NCBI GenBank assembly: GCA_948470475.1
Contig: OX419337.1
Span: 21,446,306-21,510,305, forward strand
Length of the DNA stretch: 64,000 bases
DNA from: Galaxea fascicularis
Taxonomy: Eukaryota > Cnidaria > Anthozoa > Scleractinia > Euphylliidae
Direction: 5' to 3'
The translations under genes were made by a program, and so were the position numbers. Under the pieces are notes generated by a model that saw only the letters and a program-made list of their open reading frames with translations, was not told the DNA's origin and ran no database searches. Position 1 is the stretch's first letter. Each line of letters begins with the position of its first letter. This document shows, in pieces, positions 36,031 through 48,400 of the stretch.

Positions 36031-38413
36031 GACAAGTATGTCAATTAAGAGCTTATTACCCTTATAGTTTTTAGAAACTTGCATTTCTTTTTTTATGATA
36101 GGAAAGCGTGGTCAGTGTAATCATTTCAGTAGTATGTGTGTTATGTGTAATATCGCATGCGTTGCGTGATCTGTGTACAGCCCCCGGCATGCTTTGGGAC
36201 CATCCGTAGTTTTACGGACAGGCGGTAATTCTGAAAAGGATGGAACTAGGTTGCAGTATGTTTCCGTTGAAATAAAAGATATCACATTATGTATGGGTGT
36301 TTGCTCTCCTCGGTAACAAAAAAAATCATTGAAATGCAAAAAATAATGCGAAACTCGAGAATTGTAAATTGAAGAAAATCCACGCCATTCCGATGAAATC
36401 ACAAAAGCTTGGAATATTTTACACTAGCGACCTGTGGATGAATAGAATATTCAACTTTTTTCTTTTAATCACTGAGTCGCACAGAATGTATTAACTGTAA
36501 TCTAGCTGTTAACTATGAAATTGTCATCCTAAAGTTTATTAATTTAAATTAAGAGCTATTTTTTTAAATCTGCAAACTGTGATCCTGTTCTCTCATTAGT
36601 TTTTTTGCACATTTGCCAGCTATTTAAAAGCCAAAATATTGCTCCGTCCAACTTACCATACATTTTCGCAACTGGATGAAGTCCAAGTATCCGAAAGAAG
36701 TGTCCTTGTTTTCAAGTGAATAACACCCCTGTAGCTAGGTAAATTGGCACCTGCTGGCCTCCAACTATGATTGGATGATTGTCAATTATTTTTCAGGCGC
36801 TTAACTTATGCTGCCAAAACTGCATCTTGTTGAGAATAATTATGTCAATTCATTGCAGTGTTGATGAATTAGTTGACTAAGAAACTAGCTAGAGACAGCC
36901 CAGCAGGCTAAGTTGAATGAGAATAATTAACGTAGCGGGACACTTGTTATCGTATTCGTGCAAGCACGCACGTTAATTACTTAAAAAACTGAGCGAAAAC
37001 TCATCTTAAATGAGCGTCAGGTGTTTCAACTTAAAGTAAAAGTTAAGAAAGCTAACGTTGTTCGGTTTCTTTAATTTAACTTGTTTGCTTTGGTCTTTGC
37101 CATTTTATGAATAAAACATGAGCGCGTTATGTTTCTTAAGAGCCTACAGACAACCGGACAATACGGACACCCGGATATTACTAACACATCCGCCTGTCAC
37201 TATCGCCGCCTTTGTGTCCAAAATACTGCAATCTTTCACTTTCTTAGCTGACAATGTATTTATACACATATCCAAACATTTTTCCTTCACCACTGATTTC
37301 TCTCGGCCATTTAAATCAAACGGCCTCACTTTACAACTTTCAAGAGTTTTGACGTTTAACACATCTTTTTGCTATGACTTTGGAGCCAACAATAGGGTAA
37401 TGACGTTGACAAAGCCTTCAAATTAATTATTCAGAAAGCAATAAACGCATTCTGGGTCACTCCTTTTAGGAAATGCAAATTGTTTTTAACATCACGTTCA
37501 CAAGAAAAGCGCGTTTTGCTTTTCTCACCACCAAGTCGTAAACTTTTATTTCACTTTTAAATCAAGCTAAACGTAGGAGCGTGCGTAATGCCTAAATGCC
37601 GTCTTTATTGAATTTACTGAAGTTGTTGGCCAGCGGTTAGTGGTACGCTCCTAAATTTTCAAATGATATACTGTAATAACTAACAATTTAGCAGGTGTCC
37701 TCTTCGTTATAGCGCGCTCATACTTTTCTCACTTGCATCAAGCCGACGAAATTCAAGTAAGTACTCTAAGCTTAGTCTCTCTTTAACATTTAGCGAAAAA
37801 TATCTGACAAGATTGTCTGATTAATCAAAATAGCTATATTAAAGATACTTTATATTAAAGTCTCATATGTCATGGCGACATAACATAGCTTTTTACCCAA
37901 ATATTTTCTTGATTCGTTTAATTGTTTAAGTTAAAAACATTATTTACAAGTTAACGTTTGTAGTTGTAAAGCTAAATTCTATAGCTATCTGTAAAATTGC
38001 TGCCTTTCCTTTCCAAAACTAGAACATTCGCTCTCTCAAATCGTATTTTATTCGCCAATAAATTAACCCTCAGGACATAGATTGTATTATTTCGTGTATG
38101 AAAGGCAGGCTTTCCTCAGCAGAAGGCTGCAGTTAACCCGAGCACTTATATAAACCCTCGAAATCGTCCAATCAGTCCTTGTATCAATAGAAAAACCCCT
38201 GGAGCCAATATATCGAACTTTTCCCTTTTTTTTTTTTGTTCGATTGGGGACCTATGTATTCTAGAGATAAACAAAAGACTACTAAAAATAGACTTGTTGT
38301 AATTCATATAGTTGAAAGTTGGAAGTTAACTGCATCATAAGACGTAAGAAAATGAGCGTTGCTCCTTGACAATCATTCCACCCGCTTAACTAAGATGTGT
38401 TCAACTAAACCTT
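36031..38413. other. Intergenic DNA, nothing recognised
   Basis: Only short ORFs without recognisable motifs occur, including a 102-codon one at 37118-37426 whose sequence suggests no family. Confidence 0.5.
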
Positions 38414-38763
38414 AAAGATAAAATTTACGATAATACAATTAACTTTTTCTTATTTTCCAATACCATCTTATAGAAAAGACGGCATCTATTTGGACGATAT
38501 TTTGTCAAATTTAATACCAAAATCCTCCAGCTTACTTTTTGGTTTCCTTTTTTATGTACATCATTTCATAATTCTTTCATTCCAAACCCAAAGATAAAAT
38601 TTACGATAATACAATTAACTTTTTCTTATTTTCCAATACCTTCTTATAGGAAAGACGGCATCTATTTGGACGATATTTTATCGAATTTAATACCAAAATC
38701 CTCCAGCTTACGTTTTTGTTTCCTTTTTGATGTATATCATTTCATAATTCTTTCATTCCAAAC
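38414..38763. repeat. 176-bp tandem duplication
   Basis: Two copies (38414-38589 and 38590-38763) begin AAAGATAAAATTTACGATAA and end CATTCCAAACC. They differ at about ten positions. They lie about 650 bp upstream of the start codon of the plus-strand receptor gene. Confidence 0.9.
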
Positions 38764-39132
38764 CTCGAAACTGTTTTCGCCGCCAATAATTGTTTTCATT
38801 GTTTCCACTTTGATATGCAAAGTTGCGATTAAAATATTTGCAGCATGTGAGTCTTATATCTCACCAAAACCACGAAAAACTTCCGTGTTGATGAAACTCG
38901 TAATGCACGATTGGTAGTTAGAAAAAGCGAGTAAAAACAAAATGGGAGGTGAATTGGAAATGAGTGTAAGCAGCTAGAAAAACTCAGGCATGTGACTAGT
39001 CTCACATCGACATTACGAGACTGCACATCTGATACAGCACTAACAGTTTTGAATAACTGCATATTGTGCTGACAAATCCCCAAGTCCACACTTTCGTCCA
39101 TCAGTGTTAGCATAATATCATAGCTAGTCAAG

Positions 39133-39133
<1 letters not shown>

Positions 39134-39192
<59 letters not shown>
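39134..39192. repeat. (AT)n microsatellite
   Basis: Pure AT dinucleotide run just upstream of the first coding exon of the plus-strand receptor gene. Confidence 0.97.
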
Positions 39193-39195
<3 letters not shown>

Positions 39196-39419
39196 TTAGT
39201 TTATGCCAATTTTCCCATCAAAAATGTATTCAAATATTCTATCGGAAAATAGAATTTTAATTACTATGCTAATTCGTTCCAACCATGCTCTGAACCTCTT
39301 TGATGACCAATTCCTGAATATTTTGGAGGTCCACCCCTCACTGACTGTTACTGCTGGGTAAACATACTGATCCTTTAAGTCTAGTTTGTATTACTTTCTC
39401 TCCTTTTTAGGAATCCAAG

Positions 39420-42400
39420 ATGAAAAAAAGAATATTTCACATTACAGTGATAATTTTTGTCTCTTTGGTTGAGAAATCGCACTCAAAAAACCGAATACTT
39501 GTTTGTGGTAAGTAGGTCATCATAACAATTTATACCTGAATGTCATTAAGGTTACCGTTTTCCTTCAAAATGGAAATTTTCTTCAAATTTGGATTTTTGG
39601 GTTAAGTGACTCGAAAATCTTGGAAAGCGATTCGGATGCACGCATTTCGAGGTTGTGAAAAATTCGAAAATTCATTTTATTTCGAAATGCTTCGCATAGT
39701 TTCATAGCCAGCTCTTCCGTTTAAGCTTTAATTTGATATAGGGGTTTAGTCCATCGCTTGGACACGAGACACCGTTAAATGTATACGGCAACCTGATGAT
39801 CAGAATAAATTGTTATTGCTATCATTGTTATTGCCAAGCCTATCAGGGACTCTAAGCAACCGCTACGGAGAGTCAATAGTACGGTTGTTCTGACCGGGAA
39901 AGAATGGGGCGAGTAATTACGAGTGGCTAGAAATTTGGGTTGAGTACGGCAACTTCGCCGAGTCGAATTTTTGTGTCTTGCAGAAGTAATTTAGAGTTCT
40001 TATGTCAAACTTTAATGTGAAAATCAATGTGTTCAAAGAGATAAGAGGATTGGTGGTTGGTGCAGTAGGATGATAAATGCCTTTCTATGAAGAATTGAAT
40101 TGACTTTACTCTGTGACCCGAGTGGGACGAATCGTGTCAAGTCGCAAAATTTGACTTTACCTTACGATTGACGGCAGACAAATATAAAGCTGAATTTCTT
40201 GTTGAGAAGAGAGACTTGAAGATCAACAATTTTGGCTAAACAAGAGAAACTACACTGCTATCCAATGCAATGCATTTTCTATCTATAAACACTTACGGCA
40301 ATTTGATTTTCTTTAACTCGGTTGTGCCATTGCCACAGATGCACTTCAAATTGTCGTTTTGGAAGAAACAAATAGGCAAAACTGAATCACAGTAACTTTC
40401 TGGAATTGAGAAGATGTTGTTATGCAATATTCAAAACCTCTGAAAGAAACTCCACACTTTTTCAACAATCACAAAAAAGACAAATTTTACAGTATCACAT
40501 GTTTTAATTTTTTTCTCCACAAGTATTTACAGCAATGTGGAATAAAATATCTCATTTGAAAGTGTATAAAATGGGCTTTTTGGAAAAAAATATATCTTAT
40601 CATGAAAGCCCAGAATATTTCAGAAAAAAATTCTGAAAGAGACAAATTAGCATAATTTATGCATCACTTTTGAGAAAAAATGAATATTTCTCCAAATGGT
40701 TGTAATATGGTCCTAAGGTGTCGAAAGATGAAATGAAGCTTATTCTGTAATCAAAATGACCTGAAAATTTGGCCGAAAAAGTTCAAAGCCGGAATTATTT
40801 TGAAATTTTTTTTGACCCCCCTCTGACCCCTCTCTGTCCCCATAGCAACATAATCACAATCTGTCAACACCTCTATTGAATTACGAGTCTGTAATTAAAT
40901 AACGCGTTGTTTGACCTAAAATCACTCCGAAACAACCTTTGAGCCCTCAAATGTGAATTTACGGATACAATTCATGAAATTGGCGAGGATTCAAACGTAA
41001 AAAAGCAACGCGAAGAGTATTTCCTCGCATTACAAGACGATATTTCGTAGCGCTTGAAACCACGCGGTCGAAACTAAATCGCATCGCATACCTTGAATTT
41101 CGCTCTCGCATTCCACTTCTTGGTTTGGTTCGCTTTCCTTATCCTTCTACATCCCCAAGCGATCTTTTTCCCTTTCAAGTATCATTTCTAAAACCATTTT
41201 AGTCGACAAATTCACCGTTCGAACTCTCTTCGCCGACGAAGCCAAATTCGCCCAGGGTGAAATGAAAAACGCAGAAGATTCGTTATGTAAGCTGATTTGA
41301 CGTATCCTACGCAAATTCGCACAGGGACTGGGTAAATCTCTCTACTTCCTGTGTGCCAAATTTGGCGAAGATCGGAAATAACGCGATTTTTCGCGGAATT
41401 TTTTTTCTTATGGGTCGTAAACGACCCATAAAAAGAGGAGCTGTCGGGAACGGGTCAACACAAAAAAAATCGTTATTTTTTAGCTGATTTGACGTATCCT
41501 ACGCAAATTCGCACAGGAATCGGGTAAATCTCTCAACTTTGTGTGTACCACATTTGGCGAAAATCGGAAATAACACGATTTTTTGCGGATTTTTTTTTTC
41601 TTATGGGTCGTAAACGACCCATAAAAAGAGGATCTGTCGGGAATGGGCCAACACAAAAAATCATTTTATAAGCTAACTTGACGTATCCTACGCAAATTTG
41701 CACAGGAACTGGGTAAATTTATCAACTTGGTGTGTTCCAAATTTGGAGAAAATCGAAAATAACACGATTTTTTGCGGATTTTTTTTCTTCCGGGTCCTGG
41801 AGGACCCGAAGGTAATATGATCTGTCGGAAAGGAGCTAAGGCCAATACCTTCTTCCTGCTTACTCAACGAATGCGCCACGGCTGGAAATCTCGTGTCAGA
41901 CATGCGCAGTGGTTCCTTCTGGGAAATTTAACTTCCGGTCACCGTAGAAGAGTACTCCGTAGCGGTTTGCTTAAAGTCCCAAGTATTATTTTCTCATGTC
42001 ACCGCCACTGCCACTTTCATTGGTATAGTTATTATCGTTGTCACTGTCACTGTCACTGTCATTCTCACTGAGAATGTCAATGCCACTGTCACCGTCATTA
42101 TCATTGTCACTGTCATAATTACTGTCAATCACAGTCATTGTCACTGCCATTATTACAGTCACTGCCATTATCATTGTGACCGTCACCGTCACTTTCACTA
42201 TCACTGTCACTGCTATAATTCGCACTGTTACCGTCACTGTCACTATCACTGTCAGTGTCATCATCACTGTCACTGTCAGTGTCATCATCACTGTCACTGT
42301 CATTGTCACTGTCATTATCATTGTTCCTGTCACTGTTGTAATTCGTACCGCCACTGTAACCATCATTGCCGTTGCCACTGACATCAATACACTTGTTTAT

Positions 42401-45400
42401 GTGCTTTTAAAGGGGTCGATGATGGGGACTGCGGAATGGTGGTTATGCATCCGATAAACAACTTTTACGCGTTTATTTTTTGTCCCATCTTCGCAGGTGT
42501 CATAAACGAATACTCAGCCGAATATGATGTTATGAGACTCAGCATCAATGATTCTTCCACTTACAGCAATACCTCAATAATCTTAAAACCCATCAATGCG
42601 ACAGGCAAGATCAACCTCTTAAATCGAGGTAATTTGTTTTCATGAGTAACCTTCTCTAGTATTTGAAAATAAAGGAAAATAAAATCGCTGAATTTTTACC
42701 TTGCGATCGAGTTTTTAGTCTGCTACCTTTTAACCAAAATAATTCATCGTTTTAGCTGTGGAGTTCCTTCAACAAAACATCATCGCACTTATCGAGGGAA
42801 GTCACACCAAGATTTCTGTATGCGCATTAGCCAAAGTGACAGGCATGCCACTTATTCGTCTCCATGGAAACAACCACGCTTTTGATCAATGCGGAAAACT
42901 GATCCAGATGTCAGCGGGATACAAGGACTATGCACATGCGATACTTGACATACTCAACACGTTTCAGTGGAAAAAGATTGCCCTAGTGTTTGACGGTAAA
43001 TTTGCTTAACCTTAGAACTAGTTTTCCGCATACGGTAAACATAAGATCCCCATTGAAGCTTTCTTTATTGAATTTAGAAGTCTCTCGAGACCTTACAAAA
43101 TGATTTTTAGTGATCGTTGCTAACGAAAACTGCTTGGCTGTGCATGAAAACAGCAAACAGGAAATTAAATAAATGAAAAAAAAAAGAATTGTGGTCAGAA
43201 GGATATTTTCACTTGTCAGTTTGCCGTTTGCTAAAATTGAGTTGCATGCTAAATCTATCTAACTTCCATTAACAATATGTTTATACAAGTCATAGTTTGT
43301 ATATCTGGACAACCCCGGAGTAACAAAGTAAATGAACAAAACCCGTTCTTTTCTAATTTCCGTGTAATTTTATTTTCAAACATGTAAGTATTCTCAAGGA
43401 GAACCGTCACCAAGGTTTTGCCATTTGCTGGTCAAACTGTACTCTTACAAAGAAAAAAGGCATCTTTGGAGATTAAGAGCTCGTCAATAAAACAATTAAA
43501 CATTTAGCGACGGACCACTAGACAAGTGATATGGAATAGGGGTGAAGAAAAAGCCAAAACAAAAAGGTGAAAGGATAAGAAAACAAATTAGTGCAAAGAA
43601 GAAGGCAAACAAAAGAAAAGAAAACTCACGCACCTGCGAAAAAATCCTGCACAAGCGATGGGCAAAAAAATATTTAAAAAAATCGTGTAAACTGAAGGTA
43701 TAGGGTAACTTTAATCTACTTCTTTTTCTTCAGAGGGCCGATTGCGAGACGTTGGTTATTTCTACACTATATCCCTAAGTTCAAAGTTCACCCTGAATTT
43801 TATACAGCTCGCTAACAAACGAGAAGCAAATGAGCTTCACAAAGCATCGGTGCTGAGTGCAGTCGAGAAAATAGCAAACCTTGGCCCAGAAGTTATTCTA
43901 CTTTACACTACAAAAGAGAAAACGGAACTCTTACTAACACAGCCGGTAAGATGGATAACCTATTTTTCTTTTCCTTCGCCTTCTTTCACGTTAGTCTTTC
44001 CATTCATTTCTCCTCGGAATTCATGCAGTCGTTGCTGTTGTTCGATATCTTGCCTTCCCCTCCAGAACGTTGTTGCTAAGTAATCTGAATTAGTTTCAGA
44101 GGTTTTCTTTTAACTTTCTCTCACTTGGTCTCTGACATCGGTTGAGGTGTTGGTAGCGTGGGCTACCTGTGACATTACCACACCTCTATAATTTCCCTTC
44201 TTTTCCCACTTTTCAGGTTTTCAATGTTTTGTTTTGTTTTGTTTTGTTTTTTGCTTTTGCTTGTCTTTTTTTTTTAATTTCAGAAACCTTGTAAGCACAG
44301 TAACAACTCTACATGGATACTACAAAGCGAGGTACTGCAAAACGTTCACAACGTATAGTCTTTTGATTAAGTTGTTTAGTCACCTTCATCACAACCACTT
44401 AACATTTAGACTACATTTCGTCAGCACGACCTCGATGTACGGTTTAAATTTCCGCCAATAGTCAGGGTCCACTAATCTCAAACAATACCATCTTATTTTC
44501 AAGGAATCAGGGAATTTAAGCAGTCTGTCAAACAATGTAGTTTTAGCCTTGAAGCTTTCATATAATGAAAGTGTGGCGTCCGAGAAACTGGACAAAGCAG
44601 TCGCGGAGAAATATGGCAATCATACAAGGTATGACAAGGTATGGAGGCGTTTGGATATTATTATTTTGTACTTTTGAATAACTCTCAAGTGCTCGCAAAG
44701 AGTAGTTAGAGAAATCTTATGAAATAATTTTTCATTTTCTTACTTGTTTCATGCTTCCGTTACCGTGACTTGATAAAGAGTACTGACCCGCTCGAATCAG
44801 TAATAAATAACCCTCGATATATCCCAAAGCTTATTTTTCCAAGATGATTTTAGCCGTGTACATTTAACTTCCACCTTATAGAGGCATTGCAACTAACCAA
44901 TGCCTATATGATTCCTAAGGGTCTTGTTGCACTCGCTTATGACTCCATACAAGTCATCAAACAGGCCTTAAACAAAGATCCTTGCGTGTCAATCAACGGG
45001 TCTGTCATAAGCTTAGAAGACAGAGAAGAAATTTGGTCCTGTCTGAAAAAGGTTAGCACTTCGTTCACTTTCATCTAAGAATTTTTCTTTTTATTTTAAG
45101 TTCTCTAAAGTAAGTTGACTCCCACAAACAAGAGAAAAAAAACCTTTAAAGCCTAAAAAGTATGTAAACGTGCGCTCGCATTTCATTTTTGCAGTACAAA
45201 TAACCACCACATCAGTTTTCTACTATATAAATAACTAACTGTACAAATATCGCGTCATACCCGCATTCTTTTCGCATGATTTTCAAACATTAATAAGTGG
45301 AGCTGGATAATAAAATCTGCTTTCCTGCATTCTGATTAGCTGCTTTATATGCACACCAAATGTACGTTACGGTTATGATGAAGGTATCCTCTGTTATAGG

Positions 45401-48400
45401 TACATCTGGATGGTATCACGGGACCAATTCAGTTTGACGAAAATGGGGAACGTAAAGGGGTTGAGCTACAGATTTTAAATCTTCGCAACAACACCTTTAA
45501 AAAGGTTGGTGGAGCAGAACGATCATTGTCATTTCTAAGTTCCTTTCGTTCAGTTTGATTTAGTAGTTAAGTTACTGCAGTGATCGCAACAGTAATTAAA
45601 CAGAATTATTCTTCTCAAGTTAAATGCATACTAGTTAGTTATGCAATGCTTTCGAATGGTATACCATGGAATATCTCCTTGGCCACTTGTGTTTTCTTAC
45701 CATGGAATATCTCCTTGGCCACTTGTGTTTTCTTGACTACACACACGAGCCTAAGAACAAGCTTGCTTCCAGGGCGTCAAGAACAAGTGAAAGTGACTGT
45801 GATACTACGCAAAAGTTTTGTATAATTACAGTAAAACAAACTCAACCGGGCCACCCAAACATCACTCGCCAATCATTGGTCGCTTAACAACAAAGGAGTC
45901 TTTGTTTGAGTTCGTTAGCCAATCAAAAACGAGAACATCTCTAAAATGCAAAGTGTTGGCCGCTCTGGTTAAGTTCGTTGCACTGGGACACGGATACAAA
46001 CAGAAATCCGATATATGGTTTAATACCTTGCCATGTTTGGGTTTTCATAACAAACCATTCCCGCGATATTTCAGTAGGTTCAGTCTAAGGCTAAAGCCAC
46101 ACTCTAAATAAATAAATACTTAATTGAGCACTCCCCTAGAGGGGTTTTTCAGGGACAATGAAACACAGAACACAAATGAAAACAACAACGTTAAGAATCC
46201 CAACTGGTGGGAGGCAAACCAGTTGGCTATTTACGAGGATGACAGAGGAGTTCAACCAGGCTCTAACCCAGATCTTGAACAACACCTGAGCTGGTTGCCA
46301 AAGCAATAAAATCCAGCGCCCTAAACCAATCAGCCATCCTGCCTCCGCAGGATCTCTAATTTGCTAAATCCAGAGCTTGAAATCAGAAAATAAGTACAGA
46401 TCCATATTTCTGACGCAGCAACCAGTCTATAGGCAGAGTAAATTATTCTAGCGAACTTAGAGAGATTTAGATACGCCCCTTTTGCAGCACTGACAAACCT
46501 ATTGAATTTCATTACATCTGATGCATGCCATTCTCTTGTGTCTTGGTATCAGATAGGAACATGGAACGCAACTAAACATGCCGTGTTTCATGAAAATTTC
46601 CGACCTAACACAGATAACAACTCAAGTGGGAGAAGAACGGAAGGAAGAAAGCTCAAAGTTGTAGTTGCAATGGTAAGACAAAATACGACTTCATTAAATT
46701 CCGGGCGAAATGGAGAGCCACAATCAGTCAAACCGTTACATCCTTTATAGTACACTCCACAAAATTACTCCATATTTTGATTGGTCGAGAGCAGAACGAT
46801 TAATCCCAAAAAGCACCTATTACGTTTCCATGGCAATAACAGTGTGTGAGATCAGCCAAACGTTGCAAATGTGCATGTGAACGTTTTGATGGGTGAGACT
46901 GAACGAAAAGGCACATACACTGAAGTTGCCATTCTCTTGAATGATTTGTTCGACTAAAATATTAGAATAAGCGATAATTTACAAGTTGCGCAACCTCATA
47001 TAATTCGTAGTTTTGTCAAGCGAAACATAAATAAAAAATCGCACTGATTTTGAATGATCTCAAATGTTACTCGCCTAAAGGCTCGTGCTCTATTAATCCC
47101 GAATTGTACTAGAGGTCGTGCGATTTCCTATACGAATCAGGACCGGGTGGTAACTTTAAGATGTCTCTTTTAATACAAAGATCAAGAAAAAAAAATGAAC
47201 GCGGTGAACAAAACAAATTTGTTGGGTTTCAAGCAAATTACAAGACTATTTCATTTAAGTGTCAACAGCAAATTCGCGTTCGCTTTAGCCTGCAAACAGG
47301 CTCTCCGTATGGGTTATTCCGATATTTGCTTTTTTATGGCGCGCGGTCAAAAGCTAGGGGATTGGGGCGGGCGAGAGAGAGGAGAGCCTGCAATGGTCCT
47401 TGTACGATTTGAGTATTTACGTTCAGATTTTGAACGTAAATTGATGATTGGCCAATTCGACTTGACACATGTCAAATAAGTGAGCAGAGGTATTTCAGTC
47501 AATTCAACATGGCGACCGTGAACGCGGATAATGTGGATTCTCAGCTCAATGAAGCTATCTCGTCTTTGAATTAAAGCGAATTGATCTGAAGAAAGAGCAA
47601 TACCTGGCAATTAAGAGTCTCCTTAATGAAAAGGATGTACTAACCATGTTGACTACAGGCATTGGAAAAAACTTTTTGTTTCAAGTTTTCGCTGTGGTGA
47701 AATCGCTGGACTCCTCAAGAACACCACTGCAGATCTGATGGAAGAAGCGAATTCTCTGAGGATTGAAAGCAGTGGAACTCGAAAGTTCAGACGTGTTTGG
47801 AAACCTCCCTCAGTTGCCTGATTTTTTACTTACCTTGGCCGAAGCGGTGTGCTCTCGACCCACGAATGCAGGCGTTCCATTATTAGCGGCAAATACACTT
47901 CATTTTTCTTCACAACCAGTTTGTTCGAGAACGCTGCGAGCTCGTCAACGTCTCTACATTTCAAAATACACGTAGTTTCAAACTCTTTGTTTACAGTCTT
48001 AACTGGTGTGGTAAGCGCGCATAGCTTTGTGTACAATAAAAGCATTTGCGGCTGCTTTCCCCCTCTTCCTCCGGAAGGTCGTCGTGAGATGTGCCAGGAG
48101 ATTCGAATCGGATAATTGTGCTCCACTCTGACAAGGTTGATCGTCTTCCGGCTCATGGCTCGTGTACGACGACCTGACCAAGGAAGATTCAAAAACTACA
48201 AACTACAAGGTTTGAAAACGTTCACAAAAGACCCCAGATAGCCTTATTTTGTCCTCAACGAACACTTGCAAACTCTGCAAAATTCGTCAACCGATTTGTA
48301 GCTTTGTGGTTTCCTTCCAGTTTTGCGTCGATATGTTTCGTTGGAGTTTCTGGATTCGAGTTCATAACATAACAACTTACGCGTAAACAAGCGGACCTGT

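Noticed and set aside
38414..39192. CRISPR-like direct repeats
   Set aside because: Only two long adjacent copies plus an AT array in a eukaryotic genome, with no spacer architecture.
41986..42457. Long ORFs of Met/Thr/Val and Asp/Ser repeats on both strands
   Set aside because: Pure translation of the GTCACT hexamer array in a receptor intron.
44389..44619. 76-codon minus-strand ORF
   Set aside because: It overlaps exon 6 of the plus-strand receptor in antisense and shows no motif.
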